Positions 1 to 8,272 of a stretch of 64,000 nucleotides of DNA are shown here, one piece after another. Each line of letters begins with the position of its first letter. The first letter of the stretch is position 1. The stretch comes from Nitrospiraceae bacterium. GTDB lineage: Bacteria > Nitrospirota > Nitrospiria > Nitrospirales > UBA8639. The notes beneath the pieces are model-generated. The model did no database searches, was not told where the DNA came from, and saw only the letters and a list, made by a program, of their open reading frames with translations. Location: assembly GCA_020632635.1 (NCBI GenBank), contig JACKFE010000005.1, positions 124,001 through 188,000 of the forward strand. The letters are read 5' to 3'. A program made the position numbers and the translations under genes.

Positions 1-47
1 TGATGAGTCCTTATTTGATTCAGTAAGACACTTGAGGAAAATCTGAA

Positions 48-1229
48 TTGCAAAGCATCTTCATTAAAGATCACATTCATGATTCTCAACCTATCACCTC
101 AGAAGATGTAGGGTTGTATATTCATATTCCGTTCTGTGCACAACGGTGCCATTTTTGTGCATTTTATCTTGTGAGGGAAAATGAGCAGAAAATTGAGCGG
201 TTTGTGGCAGATTTGAAGAAGGAAATTGTTCTATGGGCCTCGCAAGAAAATGTGACCTTTCAGAAAATTTCCACGGTGTACTTTGGTGGAGGTACGCCTA
301 CGGTGTTATCACCAGACCAATTGGGTGACATTTTGAACTGTGTGAAATCTTATTGGAGTGTGGATGCACAGGCAGAGGTGACTGTCGAGGCCACACCGGA
401 GTCTGTCTCAACGAAAAAAATAACTGATTTGATGCAGGCGGGAGTGTCACGGCTTAGTATGGGAGTGCAAACGTTTGATTTACAAGAACGGGAGAGACTT
501 GGCCTGCACCCTGGAATTTTTCAGGTTCGTAACGCCGTCCAATCCGCTTATTCTGCAGGATTGGATAATCTCAGCCTGGATGTTATGTATGGCATACCAG
601 GGCAAACCGTCTCGAGTTGGGAAGAGACTCTTGCTCGGGTGTTGGATTTACGGCCTCGTCATCTTTCCTGTTATGCCTTATCTCTCGAAGAAGGGACGCA
701 GTTCTTTCGTCAATGGAAACGGGGAAATATGCGAGTCTTTAATTCAGTGGAAGAACAGGAGTTTCAAGGACTGGCAAATGAGTATGCCTCCAAAGCCGGA
801 CTCATTCGCTATGAAATTTCGAACTGGGCGTCTCCTGGTTTTGCATGCCGACATAATTTGCGCTATTGGCAAGGGTTGGATTACCTTGGTTTGGGACCAA
901 GTGCCCAATCCTATGTCGATGCTGTTCGGTGGGGTAATGTCGCGGATTTGTCAAGCTATTCGAAGCAACTTGCCCATGGACAGTTACCTCGGGAGGACAT
1001 GGAGCGATTGTCTGTGAGTCAGCGACACAAAGAGCGTGTCGTATTTGGATTACGTCAGATGGAAGGTATTCCAGTTGAGTGGCTTCAAAACTTGGAGCAT
1101 GATATGTCTTTGAAGCAAATCATGGCACGGTTGCAGGCTGATGATCTCATCTCCCAGGCAGGGGACCGGTTGCACTTGACGACAAGAGGACTGCAATTGG
1201 CTGATACGGTTGGACTGGAATTATGGTAG
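48..1229 (+). CDS. hemW: Radical SAM heme chaperone HemW
   Basis: This is the HemW/HemN-like radical SAM family, which in characterised members delivers heme and does not oxidise coproporphyrinogen. The protein has 393 residues, close to the family's usual 380-400. The [4Fe-4S] motif is C30-x3-C34-x2-C37, inside the family signature YIHIPFC. A glycine-rich SAM-binding segment (FGGGTPT) follows at about residue 85, and the C-terminal part carries a HemN-type winged-helix region. The start is TTG at 48, with a GAGG ribosome site about 10 bases upstream; no ATG fits better without losing the beta strand before the cysteines. HemW and true HemN are hard to separate by eye. The lone CxxxCxxC with a phenylalanine two residues on, and the length, favour HemW. 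Confidence 0.88.
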   Translation: MQSIFIKDHIHDSQPITSEDVGLYIHIPFCAQRCHFCAFYLVRENEQKIERFVADLKKEIVLWASQENVTFQKISTVYFGGGTPTVLSPDQLGDILNCVKSYWSVDAQAEVTVEATPESVSTKKITDLMQAGVSRLSMGVQTFDLQERERLGLHPGIFQVRNAVQSAYSAGLDNLSLDVMYGIPGQTVSSWEETLARVLDLRPRHLSCYALSLEEGTQFFRQWKRGNMRVFNSVEEQEFQGLANEYASKAGLIRYEISNWASPGFACRHNLRYWQGLDYLGLGPSAQSYVDAVRWGNVADLSSYSKQLAHGQLPREDMERLSVSQRHKERVVFGLRQMEGIPVEWLQNLEHDMSLKQIMARLQADDLISQAGDRLHLTTRGLQLADTVGLELW

Positions 1230-1275
1230 CGGATGGTTTGGATAGTCCAGGGAGTGAATTCGCGAGAAATGAGTA

Positions 1276-2874
1276 GTGGGCATGTTTAACGAAATCCCAC
1301 CGCAAGAGTCCTCCACTCTATCTGAGTCCCAGTTGAATCATGATGGCTTGGCGGGTCATTCGAGGATAGAAATCGCCTCATCAATCCCAACCCATCGATT
1401 ATCCAAAAGCCGATTTTTAGCCGGGATGCAATGTTTGAAACGACTATATCTGGAAATCCATGCTCCCGAATTGGCTACTCCTCCGACACCGGATCGACGA
1501 GCCATCATGGATATGGGAACAGAAGTGGGAGTGGTGGCCCGGCAATACTTTTCCGGTGGGGTGTTGGTTGAAGAAACCCATCGACAAATTCCTGCAGCCC
1601 TGAGCCGAACGGAGGCGCTGGTATCCGATCCAGATGTTCCGGCAATTTTTGAAGGAGCGTTTGTCTGGCAAGGAGTGTTGGTGAGAGTGGATGTCTTGGA
1701 GCGGTTGGATACCCATCGCTGGCGATTAGTTGAAGTCAAAGCGACCTCCAAAGTAAAGCCGACTCATCTGGATGATTTAGCGATTCAGAAGACCGTTCTG
1801 GAAATGGGTGGAATACCGGTTGCAACCTGCGCACTTATGCATCTAAATACCCAATATGCCTTTCAGGGAAATGGGTTGAATTTAGAAGAAATGTTCTCTC
1901 TTGCCAACATGACCGAGGAAGTAAATCGTCGACAATCCTTGCTCATGCCAGAATTGGAAGACATGTGGGCGGCATTGAAGGATTCTCTCCCGCCCGATAT
2001 CCCTCCAGATGCTCATTGCCATTTGCCGTATGAATGCCCATTTTGGGCGCATTGTACGAAAGATAAACCTCCCCGCTGGGTGTTTTATCTGCCAGGCAGT
2101 TCCAAACTTCAACAAACGTTTTCGGAAGCTGGGATCGAGACGATCGACGAGATTCCGGAACACTATGAACTAACCGACATCCAGCGACGCGTAAAAAATG
2201 ATGTGGAATGGATTTCTCCTTTACTCCGGGCCAGGTTGGAATCCGTTCGATATCCCGTGCATCATTTGGACTTTGAAACATTTATGCCCGCGATTCCACT
2301 CTTTCCGCAAACCAGGCCTTATCGTCCTATTCCCTTTCAATGGTCTAATCATATTGAATATCCCGATGGAACAGTCGTTCACCATCAATATTTATGTACG
2401 GATGGCCGTGATCCGCGGGAGGAAGTGGCGCTCAGTCTCCTGGAAAGTTTAGGTGAAACAGGGACGATTTGTGTGTACTCGGAGTATGAGCGTTATTTGC
2501 TGTTAGCCTTAGGCGACTGGCTCCCACATTTGAAGCCGGCGTTGCAAAAAGTGATTCGCCGGTTGTGGGATTTGCTTTCCGTTATTCAACAGCATTATTA
2601 CCATCCGGCGTTCAAAGGGTCCTTTTCTATTAAATCGGTGTTGCCTGCATTAGTGCCGGAATTGGCCTATAATGACTTAGCCATTCAAAATGGGGCCGTG
2701 GCCTCCGTTATGTATCGACAGATGGTTTCTGAAGAGCCCGATCTGATGGAACGTGCCAAAATTGCTCAAGAACTTGAAGCGTATTGTGAACGGGACACGC
2801 GTGCCATGGTAGAGCTCAGGCGGGTTCTCCATTCTCGTGTCAGCCGGGGCTGGTTGCCAGGAGAAGGTCATTAA
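1276..2874 (+). CDS. DUF2779-type protein with Cas4/RecB-like nuclease and DnaQ-like exonuclease regions
   Basis: The 532-residue protein joins two nuclease-like halves. The N-terminal half (about 45-265) looks like a Cas4/RecB PD-(D/E)xK nuclease. It has C53 early, a catalytic-type D139, E153-V-K155, and then a cysteine trio C248-x5-C254-x5-C260 that could bind an Fe-S cluster with C53. The C-terminal half matches the DUF2779 type and looks like a DEDD exonuclease: HLDFET with D332/E334, a YSEYE segment near 402, and YCERDT with D507. The start is GTG 1276 or ATG 1282; neither has a strong ribosome site. It lies 46 bases after hemW on the same strand. The role is unknown; DNA or RNA end processing is inferred. 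No cas or defence genes are nearby. Confidence 0.75.
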   Translation: MGMFNEIPPQESSTLSESQLNHDGLAGHSRIEIASSIPTHRLSKSRFLAGMQCLKRLYLEIHAPELATPPTPDRRAIMDMGTEVGVVARQYFSGGVLVEETHRQIPAALSRTEALVSDPDVPAIFEGAFVWQGVLVRVDVLERLDTHRWRLVEVKATSKVKPTHLDDLAIQKTVLEMGGIPVATCALMHLNTQYAFQGNGLNLEEMFSLANMTEEVNRRQSLLMPELEDMWAALKDSLPPDIPPDAHCHLPYECPFWAHCTKDKPPRWVFYLPGSSKLQQTFSEAGIETIDEIPEHYELTDIQRRVKNDVEWISPLLRARLESVRYPVHHLDFETFMPAIPLFPQTRPYRPIPFQWSNHIEYPDGTVVHHQYLCTDGRDPREEVALSLLESLGETGTICVYSEYERYLLLALGDWLPHLKPALQKVIRRLWDLLSVIQQHYYHPAFKGSFSIKSVLPALVPELAYNDLAIQNGAVASVMYRQMVSEEPDLMERAKIAQELEAYCERDTRAMVELRRVLHSRVSRGWLPGEGH

Positions 2875-3008
2875 AATCCGTTGACCCACTGGACTCTCAC
2901 TGCTACAATTCTCCTTAATCTTTCCCTTTCGGACCCTCCAATCACTCATGCCTGTCTCTCAGACCGACTCGTCAATTCGCGAGAGGAATTGCCTGAAGGA
3001 GCTCATTC

Positions 3009-3455
3009 GTGAAAGTTTTGGTATTACACGGGCCTAATCTGAATTTGCTTGGTATGAGGGAACCCGGCATGTATGGAACGGAGACGCTTGATGGGATTAA
3101 TACAGCTCTCGCTCGATTGGCTAAGGAATTAGGGGTCGAAATGGAATGTCGGCAATCGAATATGGAAGGGGAGCTGGTGACGTGGGTTCAGCAGGCTGCT
3201 GGCGTTTTTCAGGGATTAGTCATCAACCCTGCGGCCTATACGCACACAAGCGTGGCGCTTCGTGATGCTGTGCTGGCGGTCGGCCTTCCTGTGGTTGAAG
3301 TTCATTTGTCCAACGTTCATAAACGGGAAGATTTTCGTCAGCGGTCTTTTCTGGCGCCTGTCGCGGTCGGACAAATTTCAGGGTTTGGGATAGACAGTTA
3401 TTTGTTGGGCTTTCGGGCAGTGGTCTCGGTTCTCCAGCAAGGGCCAGACCGGTAA
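3009..3455 (+). CDS. aroQ: Type II 3-dehydroquinate dehydratase
   Basis: AroQ dehydrates 3-dehydroquinate to 3-dehydroshikimate in the cytosolic shikimate pathway. The 148-residue length is typical of the type II enzyme. Visible signatures are the N-terminal VLHGPNLNLLG, the lid tyrosine Y22 in MYGTETL, the substrate loop INPAAYTHTS, the segment EVHLSN with the catalytic histidine region, and the arginine loop HKREDFRQRS. The GTG start at 3009 has a good GAAGGAG ribosome site at about 2995-3001. It is followed 42 bases later by efp, an arrangement seen in many bacteria, so co-transcription of aroQ, efp, accB and accC is likely. Confidence 0.95.
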   Translation: MKVLVLHGPNLNLLGMREPGMYGTETLDGINTALARLAKELGVEMECRQSNMEGELVTWVQQAAGVFQGLVINPAAYTHTSVALRDAVLAVGLPVVEVHLSNVHKREDFRQRSFLAPVAVGQISGFGIDSYLLGFRAVVSVLQQGPDR

Positions 3456-3497
3456 GACCCAAGGCATTTTTTTCACTTTTTGGGGGAGTATATCGGC

Positions 3498-4058
3498 GTG
3501 ATCACTACCGCGGATTTCCGAAACGGGGCCCGTCTTGAGCTGGATGGTGAACCCTATTTTATTGTGGAGTTTCAACATGTGAAACCGGGTAAGGGGGGAG
3601 CCTTTGTTCGGACGAAATTGAAGGGATATCGGACCAAAAGCGTCATTGATCGCACCTTTCGATCAGGGGAAAAGTTTGATGAGCCGAACCTGGATGAACG
3701 GGATATGCAGTTTTTATACAGTGGCGGTGAGGATTATACCTTCATGGATACGGACAACTATGAGCAGTTTACCTATCCAAAAAGTCAGTTGGGAGACAAC
3801 ACCGATTTGTTAAAGGAAAATACGGTTGTAAAAATTTTGTTGTACCATGATCAACCGATTGCCGTGGAATTGCCCATTTTTATGGAATTGAAGGTTGTGG
3901 AGGCTGATCCCAGCATTCGTGGGGATACGGCGTCTGGAGGAACCAAACCTGTGACGGTGGAAACAGGAGCCGTGATTAAGGTGCCTTTATATCTTGAGGC
4001 CGGAGAAACCATTAAAATTGATACCCGGACTCGGTCCTATGTGGAGCGGGTGCGTTAA
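3498..4058 (+). CDS. efp: Translation elongation factor P
   Basis: EF-P binds the ribosome E/P region and relieves stalling at polyproline stretches. I place the start at GTG 3498, not at the upstream in-frame TTG 3480. The protein then begins MITTADFRNG, as family members do, has 186 residues (the standard length), and has a strong GGGGGAG ribosome site at 3482-3488. That site would lie inside the coding region if TTG were used. All three domains are present: a KOW-like N-terminal domain with the tip lysine K32 in the KPGKGGAF loop (the position modified in EpmA-dependent species), then two OB folds ending in the conserved IKIDTRTRSYVERV. No EpmA, EpmB or EarP gene is visible here, so the modification type is unknown. 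Confidence 0.96.
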   Translation: MITTADFRNGARLELDGEPYFIVEFQHVKPGKGGAFVRTKLKGYRTKSVIDRTFRSGEKFDEPNLDERDMQFLYSGGEDYTFMDTDNYEQFTYPKSQLGDNTDLLKENTVVKILLYHDQPIAVELPIFMELKVVEADPSIRGDTASGGTKPVTVETGAVIKVPLYLEAGETIKIDTRTRSYVERVR

Positions 4059-4115
4059 CGGAATGAAATCTAATCTTGATGGACGACATGTGGTTTTCAT
4101 CATTTTAGGGTAATT

Positions 4116-4586
4116 ATGGCTGATTCTTCTCGTAAAGAAATTGAAGATCTGGTTGAATTGCTGAACCGGTATCATTTGACCGAGTTGGAAGTGGAAAAAA
4201 AGGGGGTCAGAGTTCGGGTCCGCCGTGATGCCGCGCCTGCAGTATCTGCTCCGGTCGCCGAGCCGTCTTTTACGCTTGAGGCGGCATCTCCGTCTCCCCT
4301 GTTGCACAGTTCAGGGCTTCCTGCGGACTTAGGGCAATTTCTGACAGTGTCTTCTCCAATTGTTGGGACTTTTTATCGCGCCTCCTCCCCGGATGCCAGT
4401 CCGTATGTGGAAGAAGGCGATATCGTGAAAAAAGGACAGGTACTCTGCATTGTGGAAGCCATGAAGCTGATGAATGAAATTGAAGCAGAAGCTGATGGGC
4501 GGATTGTAAAGATTTTGGTGGAAAGCACCACGCCTGTCGAATTTGGCCAGCCATTATTTTTAATCGATCCCCAAGTGAGTGCCTGA
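4116..4586 (+). CDS. accB: Biotin carboxyl carrier protein of acetyl-CoA carboxylase
   Basis: AccB carries biotin between the biotin carboxylase and carboxyltransferase halves of acetyl-CoA carboxylase, the first committed step of fatty acid synthesis. The 156-residue protein has an N-terminal helical region (1-40), a proline/alanine/serine-rich mobile linker (about 41-75) and a C-terminal biotinyl domain. The biotin-accepting lysine is K117 in the motif EAMKLMNE. It lies 57 bases after efp and 86 bases before accC, the usual order. The accB-accC gap holds a short imperfect hairpin (4604-4626) with no T tract; I do not call it a terminator. Confidence 0.95.
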   Translation: MADSSRKEIEDLVELLNRYHLTELEVEKKGVRVRVRRDAAPAVSAPVAEPSFTLEAASPSPLLHSSGLPADLGQFLTVSSPIVGTFYRASSPDASPYVEEGDIVKKGQVLCIVEAMKLMNEIEAEADGRIVKILVESTTPVEFGQPLFLIDPQVSA

Positions 4587-4672
4587 CGATTGCTGACTTG
4601 GATGCCTCGCTCTTCAGAAGCGGGGCGTGCTAAGGGAATTGTTTACCTATTTGTTAATGACGAAGGGACCAG

Positions 4673-6022
4673 GTGTTTAAAAAAATTCTCATTGCCAATC
4701 GTGGAGAGATTGCCCTTCGGGTCATTCGTGCCTGCCGAGAGTTGGGAATTCGAACTGTCGCCATTCACTCTGATGTGGATGCCAAGTCCCTACACGTACG
4801 GTACGCTGATGAGCATGTGTGTGTGGGGCCAGCGGAAGGCGGACTGAGTTATCGCAATATCCCAAATGTGTTAAGTTCCGCTGAAATTACCGGTGTGGAT
4901 GCCATTCACCCCGGTTATGGGTTTCTAGCGGAAAATGCCCACTTTGCGGAAGTGTGCGAATCAATCGGCATAACCTTCATCGGTCCATCATCCGAACATA
5001 TCGCCCTCCTTAGCGACAAATCCAAAGCTCGGGCACATATGAAAAAGCGTGGTATTCCCGTCCTTCCGGGAAGTGAAGGTGAAATCCATGATCTTAAAGA
5101 AGGATTGGTTATTGCCAAGCGTTTAGGGTTTCCCGTGATTGTCAAGGCCTCAGCTGGAGGCGGGGGACGCGGGATGCGGGTTGTCTGGGAAGAATCTGAA
5201 TTGTTGCAAGCTCTGGAGTCGTCTCAATTGGAGGCCCAAAATGCCTTTGGTCATGGTGGGGTTTATATTGAGCGATTTTTTGAAGATCCCCGTCATATTG
5301 AATTTCAAGTGTTGGCCGATCATTATGGCCATGTCGTCCATTTTCACGAACGGGATTGCTCCATACAGCGTCGGTATCAAAAAGTCTTGGAAGAATCTCC
5401 TTCTCCGGCCTTGGATGACGCCCTGCGACGCAAAATGGGACAGGCAGCCGTCGAAGCCATTAAATCGGTGAAATACCGAAACGCGGGCACGGTGGAATTC
5501 CTCCTGGATCAAAAAGGGCGCTTTTATTTTATGGAGGTCAATACGCGTATTCAGGTGGAACATCCTGTAACCGAGATGGTGACGGGCATTGATCTCATCA
5601 AGGAGCAGATTCGTGTGGCTGCCGGGCAGGAATTGCCCTATCGTCAAAAGGATATTCATCTGACGGGGCATGCGATCGAATGCCGAATTAATGCTGAATG
5701 TCCCGATAAATTAACGCCAAGTCCAGGTACGGTCACCAAATTTCATCTGCCCGGTGGTCCTGGCATTCGGGTGGATACCGCGATGGACATTAATGGAGTG
5801 GTGCATCCATATTATGATTCCATGATTGCCAAGTTGATCGGCTATGGGCGGGATCGTCAGGAAGCCATGGCTCGTGTTCGTCGGGCGTTGGATGAATTTG
5901 AAATTGAAGGTATCAAAACCAGTATTCCCCTTCATCGACGTATTCTGGATAATCCCGATTTTCAGAAAGGTCCAGTCTCGACGAGATTCTTGGACCGTCT
6001 TCTCACGCTTCATTCCACATGA
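4673..6022 (+). CDS. accC: Biotin carboxylase subunit of acetyl-CoA carboxylase
   Basis: AccC uses ATP and bicarbonate to carboxylate the biotin on AccB. The 449-residue length is normal. It begins FKKILIANRGEIALRVIRA, has the ATP-grasp glycine-rich loop KASAGGGGRGMR at about residue 160, and the active-site segment FYFMEVNTRIQVEHPVTE near 285, which includes metal-binding glutamate and the catalytic arginine region. The GTG start at 4673 is preceded by GAAGGGA at 4662-4668. Its stop overlaps the thiE start by four bases (ATGA at 6019-6022), which implies translational coupling. The carboxyltransferase genes accA and accD are not in this window. Confidence 0.96.
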   Translation: MFKKILIANRGEIALRVIRACRELGIRTVAIHSDVDAKSLHVRYADEHVCVGPAEGGLSYRNIPNVLSSAEITGVDAIHPGYGFLAENAHFAEVCESIGITFIGPSSEHIALLSDKSKARAHMKKRGIPVLPGSEGEIHDLKEGLVIAKRLGFPVIVKASAGGGGRGMRVVWEESELLQALESSQLEAQNAFGHGGVYIERFFEDPRHIEFQVLADHYGHVVHFHERDCSIQRRYQKVLEESPSPALDDALRRKMGQAAVEAIKSVKYRNAGTVEFLLDQKGRFYFMEVNTRIQVEHPVTEMVTGIDLIKEQIRVAAGQELPYRQKDIHLTGHAIECRINAECPDKLTPSPGTVTKFHLPGGPGIRVDTAMDINGVVHPYYDSMIAKLIGYGRDRQEAMARVRRALDEFEIEGIKTSIPLHRRILDNPDFQKGPVSTRFLDRLLTLHST

Positions 6023-6681
6023 CCTCCTCAACCTGTGGACGTTTGGAAAATCTTCTGTCCTTGAACGGGCTGTATCTGATCTTGGATGGGGCATGGGCTT
6101 CTCAGTGTTCCTTGGAAGCGGTGTTACGGGAAGCCCTGGATGCGGGTGTGCGAATCGTCCAATATCGAGATAAAACCAATCCCATGCAAGAGGCCTTTCG
6201 GAGAGCCAAGGTACTCAGGGCCATGGTTCCCCCAGGAAAAATGTTGTTTATTGTGAATGACCGTTGTGATTTGGCTTTGGCCGTTGAGGCCGATGGAGTG
6301 CATCTAGGACAAGATGATCTCCCCGTACCATTGGCGAGGCAAATCCTTGGAAAATCATTCCTTATCGGCCTATCTACCCACTCTAGGGCTCAGGTCTTGG
6401 AGGCGATTGCGAATAAACCGGATTATTTGGGTTTTGGTCCAATTTTTCCGACTGCGACCAAGGTCCATCATGACCCGGTTGTGGGGGTCGATGGTCTTGC
6501 CCAGGTTCGATTACTGACGGCTTTACCGATTTTTGCCATTGGTGGGATTACCCCTTCAGTCATTCCCCGCCTAAGGAAGGTTGGGGCCGATGGGGTAGCC
6601 GTTGCTTCGGGGATATTGGGGGCTTCTAATCGTCAAGAGGCCTTCCGGCAATATATGGCTCCCTTCACTCAAGCAATCTAA
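6019..6681 (+). CDS. thiE: Thiamine phosphate synthase
   Basis: ThiE joins the pyrimidine (HMP-PP) and thiazole phosphate halves of thiamine. The 220-residue protein shows the TIM-barrel signatures of the family: QYRDK near residue 50, a VNDRCDLA strand, GVHLGQDDLP, GLSTHS, the phosphate-binding GPIFPTATK and the closing AIGGI loop. The start ATG is embedded in the accC stop, so it is probably translated from the acc transcript. Its 3' end overlaps the end of the convergent bioD gene by 17 bases. The first 15 residues are longer than in many ThiE proteins; a start at a later codon cannot be excluded. Confidence 0.92.
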   Translation: MTSSTCGRLENLLSLNGLYLILDGAWASQCSLEAVLREALDAGVRIVQYRDKTNPMQEAFRRAKVLRAMVPPGKMLFIVNDRCDLALAVEADGVHLGQDDLPVPLARQILGKSFLIGLSTHSRAQVLEAIANKPDYLGFGPIFPTATKVHHDPVVGVDGLAQVRLLTALPIFAIGGITPSVIPRLRKVGADGVAVASGILGASNRQEAFRQYMAPFTQAI

Positions 6682-7414
6682 TTAATCGTTGGATTTCCGC
6701 ATGGTTGGCTAATTGTCGGATGCCTTTCTGCCAATCCGATTCTATGGTTTCTTCATAGCCGAGTGGTCCAATGACCGGGACTTTGGCGAATTCTTGAATT
6801 AATTCCAAACTTGAAGTTCGCTGTAAGGCTGCCATCGGCAAGTTCTTGGCAGAGGAAGGTTCATTCATGACAACCGCCGGTACGGGGATTCCCGTCTGTT
6901 GAAGTGTACGTAGCGTCAGCAGAGTATGGTTGACGGCGCCAAGATCGGTTTGTCCGACTACCAAACACGGAACTTGTAACAGAAGGATTAGATCAAGAAT
7001 GGCAAAGCTAGGGGTAAGAGGCGTAAGCAGGCCTCCGGCCCCTTCAATCAGGGTGATGTCCCTCTTTTGAGAAATGTTGTTCAATCGTTGCAGAATCTTT
7101 TCTGGATCAATGGCCAGCCCGGTCTGTCGGGCACAGGCTAATGGGGCCAGTGGCAATGGATAACAATAGAGATCTATGGGATCTCGTAAGGCCGTTGAAG
7201 ATACCAACTGCCCCAGTCGACCGCCATCAGACCGTTCTTTCTGTTGCGGATTGACTCCAGTTTCGACGGGTTTGAAGACTCCGACCTGTTTTCCCTGTCG
7301 CTGAAGGGCACAACATATTGCAGCCGTCAGTACCGTTTTCCCCACGCCGGTGTCCGTGCCGGTGATAAAGAGGGAGCGGGAAGAATGTTGCTTGTATGAG
7401 TTCGAAGGAATCAT
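6665..7414 (-). CDS. bioD: Dethiobiotin synthetase
   Basis: BioD closes the ureido ring of dethiobiotin from 7,8-diaminopelargonate, CO2 and ATP. The P-loop GTDTGVGKT sits near residue 20, followed by KPVETG and the EGAGGL segment, all diagnostic of the family. I start it at ATG 7414, giving 249 residues. The open frame continues upstream to 7561, but that extension would overlap the C terminus of the SDR gene in another frame and has no BioD homology. The start lies 13 bases after the SDR stop, so the two are probably one transcript. No other bio genes are visible. The product feeds biotin to AccB. Confidence 0.93.
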   Translation of the reverse strand: MIPSNSYKQHSSRSLFITGTDTGVGKTVLTAAICCALQRQGKQVGVFKPVETGVNPQQKERSDGGRLGQLVSSTALRDPIDLYCYPLPLAPLACARQTGLAIDPEKILQRLNNISQKRDITLIEGAGGLLTPLTPSFAILDLILLLQVPCLVVGQTDLGAVNHTLLTLRTLQQTGIPVPAVVMNEPSSAKNLPMAALQRTSSLELIQEFAKVPVIGPLGYEETIESDWQKGIRQLANHAEIQRLIRLLE

Positions 7415-7427
7415 GAATCGCGTTGGC

Positions 7428-8159
7428 TTACCAGATTCGGCTGTCCAAGTTCCAGACCTGACCCGAAACCCCTGGTGTTGTTGCCAGATGGTAGACTGTT
7501 TGGGCAACGTGTCCCAACGATGGGGGGTGAGGGAGAACATGTGGGCTTTGCTGAAGTCCAATGTGGATAGCCGGAGCTGAGAGCGGAGACGGATGCCATC
7601 CTGGAAAAATTGTGTTCACGCGAACATGAAACTCACCCCATTCCCGGGCGGCGGTTTGCATCAAGCCGATGAGTCCGGCCTTTGAGGCTGCATAGGCCGC
7701 TTGTCCTGACATGCCCTGCTCACCAGAAAACGAGCCAAGCAAAATGATCGATCCTCCATGTTGGGGCGAAAAAATTTGGAAGGCGGCTTGCAGAGCATGA
7801 AATGCACCGGTGAGATTCGTGTTGAGTACGCGATGCCACTCATCTTGAGAGGTTTTGATGGTTAGCGTGGATATACTGATCCCGACTGCCCAGATTAAGA
7901 CGTTGAGAGAGCCAATGGCTTTGTGGAAATTTTGCAAGACGATTCGAGTTTGTCGGGATTCTTGAATGTCGGCTTGGAAGAGACATGCCTGTCCTCCGGA
8001 GGCTTGAATGAGGGTGGCCGTCTCTTCTGCAAGAGATTGATGGCGATGGTAGTGGAGGCCAACCTTCCAGCCTTCCAGGCCAAAGGTTCTGGCAATAGAA
8101 CGGCCAATGACACCCGATCCGCCAAAAATCAGCACGTTCCCTGGCAGTGCTTTACACAT
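7428..8159 (-). CDS. Short-chain dehydrogenase/reductase (FabG-like)
   Basis: A classical SDR of 243 residues. The NAD(P)-binding motif GGSGVIGRSIA is near residue 14. The catalytic serine lies in LLGSFSGEQG, and the YxxxK pair is in QAAYAASKAG, so the active site looks intact. FabG-type reductases act on 3-oxoacyl-ACP and other carbonyls; the true substrate here is not known. Position immediately upstream of bioD on the same strand suggests a link to biotin or pimelate supply, but that is inference from neighbourhood only. Its 5' end faces the divergent exported protein gene at 8273 across a 113-base gap that should hold both promoters. Confidence 0.85.
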   Translation of the reverse strand: MCKALPGNVLIFGGSGVIGRSIARTFGLEGWKVGLHYHRHQSLAEETATLIQASGGQACLFQADIQESRQTRIVLQNFHKAIGSLNVLIWAVGISISTLTIKTSQDEWHRVLNTNLTGAFHALQAAFQIFSPQHGGSIILLGSFSGEQGMSGQAAYAASKAGLIGLMQTAAREWGEFHVRVNTIFPGWHPSPLSAPAIHIGLQQSPHVLPHPPSLGHVAQTVYHLATTPGVSGQVWNLDSRIW

Positions 8160-8272
8160 GATTGTAGTGAGACGATACCAAGAAAAGGGGTGGTGAGTCT
8201 TTGCCGGGTTCCTGAAAATATTCTTGCTGGAAGGAAATCGCCTATGGTAGGTTCATAGCGAAGCACCCACCT

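Noticed and set aside
4604..4626. Hairpin between accB and accC as a terminator
   Set aside because: It has a wobble in an 8-bp stem and no T tract; accC is expected in the same operon.
5150..5671. Long open frame antisense to accC
   Set aside because: It lies wholly inside a clear biotin carboxylase gene and has no ribosome site or family.
7415..7561. N-terminal extension of bioD
   Set aside because: It overlaps the SDR gene in another frame, has no BioD homology, and the normal-looking N terminus begins at ATG 7414.
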